Below, piece by piece: positions 10,222 through 21,556 of a stretch of 64,000 nucleotides of DNA. How positions within the stretch are numbered: position 1 is the first letter of the stretch; every line of letters begins with the position of its first letter. The DNA is from Diplodia intermedia (lineage: Eukaryota; Ascomycota; Dothideomycetes; Botryosphaeriales; Botryosphaeriaceae), in assembly GCA_021495925.1 (NCBI GenBank), contig JAKEKT010000123.1:1-64000 (forward strand), read 5' to 3'. Both the position numbers and the translations under genes were made by a program. Under the pieces are notes generated by a model. The model saw only the letters and a program-made list of their open reading frames with translations, was not told where the DNA came from and made no database searches.

Positions 10222-11006
10222 GGACGGCAATTGATCTCTCCTGCCTCACAACATGATGGTGCCCAGCCAGCCTCCTCAATAATCTTTCCCAGTCCTCAAT
10301 GACAAAAGCGTCCATCCTTGAGCTAGCCTGCAAAATAATTGGAGGCAGGATTCGTTGCAAACCCAGCCATTCCAAATCCGATCACGTGCACCAATGCTCC
10401 TTTCCTTGATTATATCTTGAGCTTTGCCCCAAACGATCACGTAGCCTCATCTGCAGCGGTTGCCACAGCACCGGTGTACCCTGATTTTCACAGCAGGAGC
10501 ACTAGTCGCCATAGCGTGTGATAGCGAGTGCGTGGCCCAAGCTCCCCCCAAACCCAAGCTCCGCGGTTGCGTGGTTCAGCCCTACGCGCGCTTGCCGTGG
10601 CCACGGTCCATCTCCCACCGCCTCTCTATCACCATCACACGGACAGCAGGCCGTTGACCCCGCTATTCCGCGATTCCCCCATTCTTTCATTTTTCTCCAT
10701 TGCTTGCCCACTTATTCCCTTTGTAATCCGCGTCATCGCCCGCACCCACGTCTCCGGCCAACCACAACAAGCAACAACCAGCAACGACCGACAGACCGAT
10801 CGTCCTCTCTGCGCCAACGACCCGAACCACTCCTGCCCGCCATCCCGAAATCGCCGCACCACCAACACCGCGAAACCCGCCCGCCCGCACGCACGCGCCG
10901 ATCAGCGTCCCCTCCCCTCCAAACCCCCGCCAACAAAACAACAACAACAACAACCGCCAGAAAACGCCAGCGACCACAACAACCCACCCACCCACCCCCA
11001 ACCACC
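10222..11006. other. Long leader/intergenic region with simple repeats
   Basis: 785 bases between TFC6 and the next gene. The distal half is C/A-rich with an AAC repeat (about 10930-10955) and CCCAC runs, as in fungal 5' leaders. An upstream frame overlaps the next start, but its composition is that of low-complexity leader. Confidence 0.4.
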
Positions 11007-11813
11007 ATGAACTTCGCGCCCTACCAAGACGCCTCCCCCGAAAACACGCGCGCCCTCTCCCCTCCCATCCGCTCGCCCACGCACTCACCCCGCCCCTCGC
11101 TCTCCACGCCGACGACGCGGCCCAGCCACCACCACCAACGCGGCCTCAGCGCCGCGCTCGGCACGTCGTCGCCGTCGGGCCCGGGCTACCAGAACGGATC
11201 CTCTTACTTCCCTCCGCAGCAGAGGGGGAGCGCGGATCTGGAGAGAGGATGGGGTGGGTACGGGAACAACCACAACGGCTTGGGGGCGGGGAGTGTGGGC
11301 GGGAGGGAGGATCTGGATCTGTTCGAGACGAGGTTGGGGATACGGATGGATTGGGAGGCGTGTCTGGCGTATCTGCTGCTGCCGCCGGCCGGGGGCGTGC
11401 TGTTGCTGGTGGTGGAGCATCGGAGTGATTATGTGAGGTATGTTTTTTTGCGACATGGGAGAAAAGAGAGGTTCCCGGTGTATGTGTTTGGGGAAAGCAG
11501 GCCGCTAACGGGTTCTTGGTGTTTTGTCGGCCAATAGGTTCCACGCGTGGCAGTCGGCGCTGCTGTTCTCGTTCATGTTCGTCGTGCACATCATCTTTTC
11601 GTTCTCGTCGGCGATTTCGTGGATGCTGTTCTTCGTCGACGTGGGCACGATTGGGTACCTGACGATGCGGGCGTATCGCGACGGTGAGTATTGTTCTGTG
11701 TGATGTGCAGATGGGCGATGTGGCTGATGATTGATTGTACAGCGGAAACTCTCGATCGGTGCGAAGTGCCGCTTTTCGGTCGGCTGGCGAGCTCGATTCT
11801 CGACGACGAGTAG
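11007..11813 (+). CDS. Small Tic20/DUF4870-like (UPF0132) membrane protein
   Basis: Three exons, 11007-11437, 11538-11683 and 11743-11813 (215 aa; introns 100 and 59 nt, donors GTATGT and GTGAGT, acceptors AATAG and TACAG). A Ser/Pro-rich N-terminal 90 residues is followed by four hydrophobic helices: ACLAYLLLPPAGGVLLLVVE, the HAWQSALLFSFMFVVHIIF segment, and SSAISWMLFFVDVGTIGYL. The RFHAWQS motif after helix 1 is typical of the Tic20/DUF4870-like family, in which a re-entrant FHA(W)Q motif joins helices 1 and 2. In fungi these are annotated as UPF0132 proteins of unknown function. ATG context is CACCATGA. Confidence 0.7.
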
Positions 11814-12176
11814 GCGTGTCTGCTCCGTTGATGCAAACTGGTTAATGGTCTACTCTGCGTTGGATACCCTCTCCGCGAGCTATTTGGTTAATGCCTTTTA
11901 TGTCTATATGCAGCATCTTATATGCGAAATATGTTGTACGATTAAGCCAATGTTTATATGGATGTTTTGATTTCTCACTTCCTACTTCTCTGACAGTCTC
12001 ACAGTTGATGAGTAATGGGGTGGGCTTCCAGTTGGCCGAAGCGCGGCAATTCACTCGGGCCGCCGGGGCGACGACTGCGACGTCATCCTGCGGGAGCTCT
12101 GGTGCAACTCCAAAACCCCACGAACCTCGGCGCCCCATAGCTCCAAACCACAACACCAACCCATCCCCTGCCTCCA
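11814..12176. other. Intergenic, no feature seen
   Basis: 363 bases between two co-directional genes; AT-richer in the middle. It carries the 3' end of one gene and the promoter of ETR1. Confidence 0.4.
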
Positions 12177-13364
12177 ATGGCCTCTAGACGAGTCCTTCTA
12201 TCCACCGCCACGCGGCCCATCGCCGCCGTCCGCCCCGCCACCCGCTCCTCCACACTACAAACCCGCCGCATCTCCGCCTATGGCTACGAGCAGGCCAAGG
12301 CGCTGGCCTTCGAGAAGTACGGCGAACCGCGGGACGAGCTGCGCCTGCACCAGCACTCCATCTCGCCCGCGCACGGCGACCAGCTAACGCTGCGCTTCCT
12401 CGCCGCGCCCATCAACCCGGCCGACATCAACCAGATCCAAGGCGTCTACCCGTCCAAGCCGACCTTCACGACGGCCCTCAGCACGCCCAACCCCATCGCC
12501 GTCGGCGGCAACGAAGGCGTCGCGGAGATCCTCTCGGCGGGCTCGGCCGTCAAGGGCCTCGGCAAGGGCGACTGGGTCATCATGAAGCAGCCCGGGTTCG
12601 GGACGTGGCGGACGCACGCGCAGACGGACGCGTCGAACCTGCTGAAGATCGACAACCGCGCCGGCCTCACGCCGCTGCAGGTCGGCACCGTCAGCATCAA
12701 CCCGTGCACGGCGTACCGCATGCTGCGCGACTTCAGCAATCTCAACGAGGGCGACTGGTTCGTGCAGAACGGCGCCAACTCGGGCGTCGGCCGCGCCGCC
12801 ATCCAGCTCGGCCGCCTCTGGGGCTACCGCAGCATCAACGTCATCCGCGCCCGCCCCGAGGGCACCGAGGCGCTCCGCCGGGAGCTGCTGGACCTGGGCG
12901 CCGACGTCGTCGTGACGGATGAGGAGCTGATGGCGAAGGGGTTCGGCGACCGCGTCAAGGAGTGGACGAACGGCGGCCGCGATCGCGTGCCGCTCGGCCT
13001 CAACTGCGTCGGCGGTAAGCCCGCGTCGGCGCTGGTCAAGCTGTTGTCGCCCGAGGCGCATTTCGTCACGTACGGCGGCATGTCGAAGCAGCCGGTCCAG
13101 CTGCCGACGGCGGCGCTGATCTTCAAGAACATCCACTTTGACGGCTTTTGGGTGAGTCGGTGGGGCAAGGAGCATCCCGATGAGAAGAAGAAGACGGTGG
13201 ACCATGTGTTGGATTTGATCCGCGAGGGCAAGTTCAAGGACACGCCGGTGGACGAGGTCAAGTGGGAGTGGAAGACGGAGCAGAAGACGCTTGTTGATGC
13301 GGTGCAGGGTACCCTGGAGGGCTTCAGGTCTGGGAAGGGGGTTTTTGTGTTTGGCGAGACGTAG
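12177..13364 (+). CDS. ETR1: Mitochondrial trans-2-enoyl-CoA/ACP reductase
   Basis: Intronless, 395 aa. An Arg/Ser/Thr-rich, acid-free N-terminus (about 33 residues) is a typical mitochondrial presequence. It is followed by a medium-chain dehydrogenase/reductase fold: NPADINQIQGVYP carries the catalytic tyrosine (Tyr91 here; equivalent to Tyr79 of Candida tropicalis Etr1p, from knowledge), NGANSGVGRAAIQ is the NADPH-binding glycine motif, and the region with LNCVGG and YGGMSKQP completes the nucleotide domain. Zinc ligands of alcohol dehydrogenases are absent, as expected. The enzyme performs the last step of mitochondrial type II fatty-acid synthesis, which feeds lipoic acid production and respiratory competence. 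Confidence 0.93.
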   Translation: MASRRVLLSTATRPIAAVRPATRSSTLQTRRISAYGYEQAKALAFEKYGEPRDELRLHQHSISPAHGDQLTLRFLAAPINPADINQIQGVYPSKPTFTTALSTPNPIAVGGNEGVAEILSAGSAVKGLGKGDWVIMKQPGFGTWRTHAQTDASNLLKIDNRAGLTPLQVGTVSINPCTAYRMLRDFSNLNEGDWFVQNGANSGVGRAAIQLGRLWGYRSINVIRARPEGTEALRRELLDLGADVVVTDEELMAKGFGDRVKEWTNGGRDRVPLGLNCVGGKPASALVKLLSPEAHFVTYGGMSKQPVQLPTAALIFKNIHFDGFWVSRWGKEHPDEKKKTVDHVLDLIREGKFKDTPVDEVKWEWKTEQKTLVDAVQGTLEGFRSGKGVFVFGET

Positions 13365-15833
13365 GGTGGTAGCGTAGTGTCAGTGTAAGCCTGTGATTTT
13401 ACTATGTACATACATACATCTCTTCCACCTCGTGCTGCAACCTCGCGATGCCGCCTTTTCGAACATCGTGTATGTAAAAATGGCCTAGCGTGCCAGCGTA
13501 GGGTTCCTTCCCCTTCACCCCAGAAGCAGCTGCGGTCCCGTTGACCGGCGCTTCCGATAGGCAAAAGGCTCGCCTGTTCCCCAATTGCGACTGCCACCTT
13601 CTCGAATGACTGACGAGCGCTCCGGGCCCGGGCCAACTCCCCTACGGCACCTTCTGCTTCCATGTTGCGGGGACCTTTTTTACTGGAAACATCAGTGAAG
13701 CAGGAAGTGGAGGAAGCCGCAGAGATCCCACTAGCACTTCCGACATCGCTGATTGTGCGCTTCCGGTGGGCTCCTTTTCGGTATATACACAACGTGATAT
13801 ATATAGAGTGCGGAATGCGAGCAAGCAATGCAAGTCTTTGCGAAAGATGCTGGCATCATGTTGGAGTCCGCGATACGTTGATGAAAATAATCGGGGGCTG
13901 CCTTCCATTTCGCTACATCCTATTGCCATTCGTGCCTACGCAAAGGGTCATCACCACCTGCCCACGGAGTTTCCAAGGAGCTTCCTTCCCCAAACTAGAG
14001 TCCAGGTGTAACTCGGCCGTGACTTCCACTGTGTTCTGCTGTCGTCATCGCTGCCTCTGCATCTCATAAAAGCCGCTCTTCAGCCTGGCTATCTCCTCTC
14101 TACTCTTCCACGCAGCACTTCAGTTTACCCTCTCTCCCATTCTCCTCAATGCACACCATTTTCCATTACTTTGGCACCTCCTCTTCTGCTCTCCAAGCAC
14201 TCGACTCTAACGGCTGATGAGCGAGCGATCGCGCACCCTTTCTCGAGTTGCCCTGTCTCCCTTCCAGCACTCAACTCAATTCGTCTCGAAACGCGTACAC
14301 ATCCTCGACCTGAAGCCGACCTCTCGCCAGACAACGGTCCTACGGCTTCACAGACAGTGCTGTTGATATCAGGAGACTGTTTCATTCATGACGTACGTCC
14401 TACAGTCCTTCATCATCATCATCTCATCCCATCCCATCCCATCCCTGCGGCTCGTCCCTCCGCCCTTCTCCTTCCGTAACGAACGACAAACTACAGTTCC
14501 CTAACTCTCTTTTGCTTCCAGACCTCAGCCAACCCCGGCGTCTCATCGCCATCGGCGAGTGCTTCACAGCCCCAAAGAGACCGGAAACTCCTGCGCCTCG
14601 GGCGACCTCGACGCCAATTCTCATGGGGGCAACGTGCTCATCATCGGTCTGATCCTGAAAAACGGTGCGTCCCATCGTCCCATCGTCCCCTCTGTACCTC
14701 CTGGCTAAGGCACTGTGCTGACCGGCACAAGATCATTTTGTGGACCCTCCCCTCTTGTGGAAATTCCCGTGTTCGATGGGACGCTTCAGACAACAGGTCA
14801 AGCCACTTGCATGGCCCGGTCTGATGTCCTTCCAGCATACCGAACACCCCACTTAGCGTACCCCCTCGTCCCCTCGTCCTTCAATCCATCTCCCATGATG
14901 ATAAACATCCACACTGCTTCTTGAGCGGCAGAGGGTCATACTGTGGGGCTCGACCCTCTGGCACGCGATGAAGAACAAAAAATAACACACTTCATGGTTT
15001 TCTGAGGATCCTGTAATTTTCGAGAGAAGATCGTCAGTTGTCGTGGAACATTAATCGTGCTAACCGCTCGGCTGAAAGGAGAAGGGGAGGAGCGGGTTGG
15101 TGGGTGGGAGCTCCTCTCCTCTCGACGATGCAGGTTTCCCACTGCCAAAGCGGCTCCTGCGACGAAAGGGGGAAGGGGTTGGCTGGGATGGTGAAGGGGA
15201 GGGGGCAGGTTGATGGGTGAGTTGTTTCTCCTTTTTGCTCTTTCGCTGACGGTGTACTGATGGGTTTGCAGCGGCGACCGACGGCGACGGTCGTCCGAAT
15301 CACTGCGGCCTTCGCTCCGTGCTGATGGCCTTGGTCACACCTCCGATGCTCTCGACGGATTCGAAGATCTTTGCAGAGGACAGCGGGAGGGTGTGGCAGT
15401 GCGAAGGCAGTGGAAGGGTGTTGAGTGGAGCGATGGGTTGGGAAGGAGGTGGTGTGTTTGCGTTCACAGGAGGATGACGAGAGGAGGCGGCAGTGGCTGT
15501 TGCAGGAGGATGACAAGAAGTGGTGGCGGTGTCTGTTGCGGGAGGGTTGAATGGGATCAGACTTACCTCGTTGAGGGAAGGAAAGGTTCGTTGCGGTGTT
15601 GCAGCTGGTTTTTATGCACCTCGCTTCGGTCAGGGTCTCTCGCTGTACCATGTCTCGTTATGTGGGCCTCCGCTGTATTTTTGACTAGCTTTTCTATGGG
15701 TCAGCTCGTTGTAATAATGCTTCGCGAACCGAGCCGACCCATACGTTAAGTGGCGCTAAGCTACACTTTTGAACGTACACACCGCCACAGACTCTCAACC
15801 ACAGAGTAACATGACAATCCCTTCCAAATTAAC
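13365..15833. other. Gene-poor region
   Basis: About 2.5 kb between ETR1 and the NLR gene. It contains pyrimidine-rich stretches, an ATCCC repeat (about 14425-14447), an imperfect 36-base tandem duplication (15467-15539), and many short frames with no recognisable family. Polypyrimidine-AG sites occur, so a non-coding transcript is possible but not shown. Confidence 0.4.
15467..15539 (+). repeat. Two imperfect 36-base tandem units
   Basis: The unit starts CAGGAGGATGAC at 15467 and at 15503; both units continue with purine-rich sequence to a CTGTTGC end. Confidence 0.5.
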
Positions 15834-16063
15834 ATGCTCGACATGGAACCCACTTCTGAGCCATCCTTGACCAATCAACATGATATGGACCCTCCGATCA
15901 CCTGCAGGGATCGGGTCGGGTTGTTTTCCAAAAAGCCATCGGGGCTGAATCAGCCCCACTGGGACACGTCGCAGCCTTGCTTCCACTTTCCTTCAGCTTT
16001 CCTCATTTTTCTTCACCTTTTCGCCTCGACAGCTCAAGTGCCAAAGGCTAATTGCACAGGACC

Positions 16064-19000
16064 ATGCCCACAGTTACGTGGGCAGCTGCCTTCACAGCAC
16101 TGATCGGAGCAGCTGTGATAGCTGCGATGATGATGCGCTCTCGGCTTCTTCCCTTTGCTATCCCGCCTCAGCCTCGCGACCCCAGGCGAGAAGAGCGATC
16201 CGACCTCAGCAGCCGAACAGCTTTCAGATTACACATTTTTCCCAACAACCCCGACGTTGATCCCACCGAGTTGGACGACCAAGCGGTAGAGGTACTTACC
16301 CGAGAAGCTTTCACCATCGAGCCAGACATTCAAATTCATATCAAGTCATTGGCGGAGCACCCTTTGCGAAAAGCCTTGGTTGCTACGTTGAGCTTTTCAA
16401 AAATTCCGGGGCGGATATCACGAACCTCGAAGGAGAGGCAAGACTTCCAGGGTGATATGATTCTGAAAGACTATTCACTTGGCCTCGACATTCATTTCAA
16501 TGGACTCACGCCGTTGCACTCGCAAAATAGGACACAGAAAACCCTAGAGTAAGTCGGGAATGACCTCTCGATAAGTTTTGCCAAGATTAACGTTCGGAAG
16601 TATCATCGCGCTATCCGGCCTCAATGGTCACCCGTTTGGTTCTTTCAAACACAAGGGCGGCAACTTCATGTGGCTTCGAGATGATCTTCCTTTAGCGATG
16701 CCCACCTGCCGTATCTTCACCTACGGGTACAATACGAAGCTAGTTGGTAGTCGTTCCTTCCAAAGCCTAGAAGATCTAGGTATTGCTTTCAAATCTTTGC
16801 TTGTATCTCTTTACAAGAAAGGCCAGAAGGTTAGTTTCCAGACAGTCCCTCGACCTTCAAATGATTAGAAAGTGTAAATTAACACTGGGCCAGACAGCGC
16901 AACCCAACCCACTTGTTATCATTGGACACAGTCTCGGCGGACTTGTCGTGAAGGAGGTTCGCTCAAGGTTTTTTAACGCTTCAAGACCTATACTCACCGG
17001 TTGCAGGCTTTATGCAAGCTCTCTGATGATGACGACGATGAGAAGGCGGTCTTGAAGTTAATACGGGGCCTCCTTTTCTTCGGGACACCGAATCAAGGAA
17101 TGGATATCACTTCACTCAAACCAATGGCGAAGGGACAGGCCAACGAAGACTTCTTACGTTCTCTTGGCCGCGACTCTCCAGGCCTGCGTAGGCAAGCGGA
17201 GCTATGGTCGAAGCGATTTGAATCCGTCAGCAAAGATGCTGTCTTACGTGCGTTGAGAATCATATCATATTACGAGACCGTAGAGTCACACACAGCCATC
17301 AAGGTAATTTGGACCATCGATTCATTCCAGACCTAGGCTAACCGATAGGGTAGGTTGGCGAGAGTTGGAAAATGGATGGAACACCGACTCAACTGGTGGA
17401 CAGATCATCTGCAACTCATGGACGACCGTGGGAGACAAATGAGCGGTACATTCAGCCCATAGACCGTGACCACTCCGAATTGGTCAAGTTTTGTGGCCCG
17501 AGCGATCCAATATACATGTCTCAAGTACTTCCTCAGTTGCAAGACTTTTTGGAGATTGCAGACCACCGTACGTTATTGTAAATGCTACTCTCAATATGAA
17601 TGTTCAACTGAGTTGTCTTTAAAGAACAAGAAGAAATTATCTTGACCGACGATCACAAAGGTGAATGATCCCAAGGAGCGCTTGGTTAAGTGTATATGCT
17701 GACGAGCCATCAGATTGCCTTTGGTCACTTGCATTTCCGGAGCAATATTCTCGCTATGACCAGATTGCAGACGGCGCAAAAGACACGTGCATGTGGTTGC
17801 TTGAAAACCATCAGTATGTGGAGTGGCTCCGGGAAGGGCGCGGTCTCCTTTGGCTGGAAGGGCATCCGGGCTCGGGCAAATCTACCCTGATGAAACACAC
17901 GTTCGAGGCGATGAACAACGAGACAGACCGCTGCTCCTTGATCATGACATTCTTCTTCCATTCCCGAGGATCTGAGCTCCAGAGAACTTCCCTCGGCTTC
18001 TTCCGATCATTAACGTATCAACTCTTGGTGAGCTTCCCCGCGGGTCTTGCTGAAGCTACATCAAAATTCCTTCAGATGAAAAAACAGCCGACATGGCAAC
18101 TGCAATGGCTGAGGAATTTTCTGAAGCAAGCGCTTCTAAAAGCTTGCAGAGATCGGAGTATCGTAATATTCGTTGACGCTCTCGATGAATGCGACTCCAA
18201 AGAGATGGACGACGTTGCGGATTTTCTCACAGACATCACTTCGAACAACTCTGTATCCAGTCCAAGAGTCTGCGTCTCGTGCCGGCATTATCCCAATCTA
18301 TTTACTGGCGGATCGAGGATCATGGTGGAGGGAAACAACAACAGTGACATAGTCAAGTTCATTGAGTCCAAGCTCTCTGGGCTTCCAGAATCGAAAAGGG
18401 GACAAATCGGCAACGAAATTGTCGCCAACTCTCGCGGGATCTTCCAGTGGGCACAGCTCGTGTGTCAAAAGATGCTTCAGCTGCACAAGAAAGGAACCTC
18501 AACTTTGGCAATGCAAAAGGAGATCCAGTCGACGCCGAAAGAACTGCACGATCTATATCGAACCCTTTTCAAGGAGATGGACCTGAAAGACTTACTGCTC
18601 ACATGGAGGCTATTCCAATGGGTCTGTTTTGCCCTTCGGCCATTGACGATCCGCGAATTGCAATACGCTATCATGCTGTCTTTGGATATGCAGCATACCA
18701 CTGTTGCTGAGATCGAACAGCATGAGGACTTCAGGCATGACTTGGACGATATGCTGAATGCCATATTGGATTTGTCGAGGGGACTTATCGAAGTACTACA
18801 TCCCCTGGAGTCCGATGATCTGCATTTTCCCTCATTAGGATCTGATACAACGGGTCCAAGGAGCAGTCCTTCGATTTCAGCGTCAGTCAGCTCAAAGTCC
18901 CTGACTAGTCTATCCCATTCAGCCAAGGAAATCTCGTCGAGACCCAATCATCACACTTGGGACTCGACAGCACAGCTTATACATCAGACCGTCATGGACT

Positions 19001-20553
19001 ATCTCATAGAAACCGGTTTTAAGGAATTGGAGGATAGACTCAAATCAACGCCGACGGGGCATGTTGACGCAACGCCTAGTGGACGCGGCCAGTGGTTCAT
19101 TTCCCGGTCTGGCTGCCGGTTCATCGAACCTCTCAACATGGAGCATCGTCTTTCAAAGTCCGTTCTTCCACTTTTTAGTTACATTATGGACAATTTTTGG
19201 CCCCACCTCGCCCAAGTTGAGAGAGAGTCTATCGACCAAGCCGATATTATACGGATTCTCGATTGGCCGTATGGAAAGAGTGCTTTTTACGACAGCACCA
19301 ATCACAAAGGCCAAAGGTTTCACTTACTGGAGATGTACACTGGCAAAAGATTCCCCAAGGACCATGACTCTTATGCAGACGAGAGGAACAATCTACCAGT
19401 CTACACCACCCTCCTACACCTCAGTGTTGAATTTGGGCTTCACAGTGTGGCAAGGTCAATCGTCAACAGAGAGTTTCCCATGGTGAACGGAGCGCCTACT
19501 TCGAGCAATCCACTCGGTTTGACATTTCCACACCCTCACAACACACAAGTGCGGCAGGAGATGCTGATCGATGGACGGTGGAACACAAACATTCTCGAAT
19601 CTGAGCATGGCGAGACTGCGCTTCATCTTGCATCACGTCACGGGAAAACAGCCGTGGCCCACGAAATCATGCTGTCCCCCAATACGAACCCAAACGTATG
19701 GGACAAATACCATAGAGCACCGCTTCATCTTGCAACCTTTCAAAATCGAGGCGACATGGTCCGTGAGCTTCTACAATTCCCCAATACGAACCCAAACATA
19801 TCAAATGAAGAATTGAAAACACCACTTCATTTTGCAACCTTACACTGCCGAGTAGCTACGTTTCATGAGTTAATGCAGTGGCCTCATACGGATATAAACG
19901 CACAAGACGCCTGGGGCCAAGCGCCGCTTCACTTGGTAATCGTCCACATGCGTCACCTCCGTGGCAAAATGAGAGAGATTCTCCAGGCTCTTTTACAGCA
20001 TCCTAGAATCGACCCAAACGTACAAGATTGCGAGGGAACACCGCCACTTTTTCTATCGGTACTTCGTACAGACACGGAAGTATTGCAGCAGATTCTGAGA
20101 AAAGACAATGTCATTGTCAATGCGAGAGATGGACAAGGCAATACCGCCCTCTTTGAGGCGATCGTTTACAATAACGTCGATGCCTTGGAGTTGCTGCTCG
20201 GATCCGGCAAATTCAGCGATGACGACATCCGACATACCTTCACACGCGTGAAACAATACGAGCCTGAGCAATACTATACATCAAATTGCGAACATCTAAG
20301 GGACACGACACCCAAATCTGAAATCAAGAGGCGGTGTATGCAGATGCTGTTAGAGACGGGCGTCTTGGGAGGGGATGAGATTGAAGAAGATGTAAAGATT
20401 GAAGAAAATGTCAAGAGACGGACTGCTAGCCTCACTGATAGACTTTGGGACCCATTGAAGTTCAATGCCAAGCATATGGAAGTAAGGCTAAGAAATCACG
20501 CACATGACATAGAACTAGTTAGCTATAAGAATGCCAGAGGAACGAAGGAATGA
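16064..20553 (+). CDS. NLR-type receptor: N-terminal membrane segment, lipase-like alpha/beta hydrolase, NACHT, ankyrin repeats
   Basis: Seven exons: 16064-16548, 16601-16829, 16894-16956, 17007-17303, 17354-17567, 17625-17660 and 17714-20553 (introns 49-64 nt). The phases close to 1387 aa. Residues about 2-27 form a hydrophobic helix (TWAAAFTALIGAAVIAAMMM). A serine-hydrolase domain follows, with the nucleophile elbow GHSLGG (Ser251) and a later DRSSATHGRPWE block, the pattern of SesB/PGAP1-type hydrolases found at the N-terminus of fungal NLRs. The 12-codon exon 6 supplies EEIILTDDHK, linking to the NACHT domain: Walker A GHPGSGKST (residues 491-499) and Walker B IVIFVDALDECD (Asp596). From about residue 1070 to 1290 there are about six ankyrin-type repeats with TPLHFAT- and APLHLV-like cores. 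By analogy such proteins sense non-self or damage through the repeats and trigger heterokaryon-incompatibility-like cell death through the N-terminal effector. All motifs look intact. Confidence 0.85.
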
Positions 20554-21242
20554 ATCGTTAACGATTCGTCTCTGTTCTGACTCTGATACGATTCATATTG
20601 TCTATCTTGATCCCATAACCTTACAGAAAATGTAGAGGTTGAATACGACGGAGAGGTTGAAAATCAGATTCCTGAGGAGGCCCGTTTTTGTTGCGCGGTT
20701 GCAATACGTGCGCAGTTGAAGCAATCATGGGGAAGTTGAACCGTACATATCTATGCAGACATTGAGTTCCACTACCTACGTAAATATATCATCTCTGAGA
20801 CAAATATGAACAGACTCTTTCCTTCTGCAACCAGCCATGTAGACCAAGAAAAAATATACCAATGTAACATTCATGCGTTCGAACGCGGGATATCATACAA
20901 GCCCCCCTCCCATCTCTCTCCATCCTCAATAATAAGCCGGGAAAAAATAAAGCAAGAAAAGAACACCGGCCCATCTAAAATACAGAAGCAAAAAGAAACA
21001 AACAAAGAAGCCAGCAAGCTAATGCAAACGCAATGCTCTTCGATCGTGACTCGTACCACATGCAGCAGCAGCAGCAGCCGAACCATCTCCCTTTTTCTTT
21101 TCTTTTCTTTTCCTCTCATTTACTCCACGCCACCACCACCACCACCACATCACAAACCCCTTCCACCCCCCACATAAAAGACCAAGCCCACAACGCCACC
21201 ACCAAGACCCATTCCATTCCATTCCACTCCACTCCCCTCCCC
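20554..21242. other. Intergenic between convergent genes
   Basis: 3' flanks of the NLR and MCM10. Contains a CTTTT-type run (about 21090-21116), CCACCA repeats and a CATTC repeat (about 21210-21225). No gene recognised. Confidence 0.4.
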
Positions 21243-21523
21243 CTAAATAATCTCCAAATCATCATCATCATCGCTACTCACCGCCCTCGTCGCCACCGCC
21301 ACCGCCACGCTCCCCATGCTCTCCCGGCCGGGCTCCCTGATGCCCTTCCCCTCGATCATCAGCCTAGCCTTTTTCTTCGGGCTGCCCTCTCTGCTCCTGC
21401 TGCGCTCGGGGAGATGCAGCACGCCACGCGGTGACTGCTGCTGCTGTTGAGGCGGTTGTTGCTGCCGCTGCTGGTCTCCATCCCTGTTGTCGCGGCGCAG
21501 CAGCATGTCGTCGATGCGGCGGG

Positions 21524-21556
<33 letters not shown>

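Noticed and set aside
12384..13205. 273-codon antisense frame over ETR1
   Set aside because: Fully contained in the ETR1 coding region, no family motifs, composition of a shadow frame.
13402..15651. Short frames in the gene-poor stretch before the NLR
   Set aside because: None exceeds what random GC-rich DNA gives, and none has motifs or consistent splice extensions.
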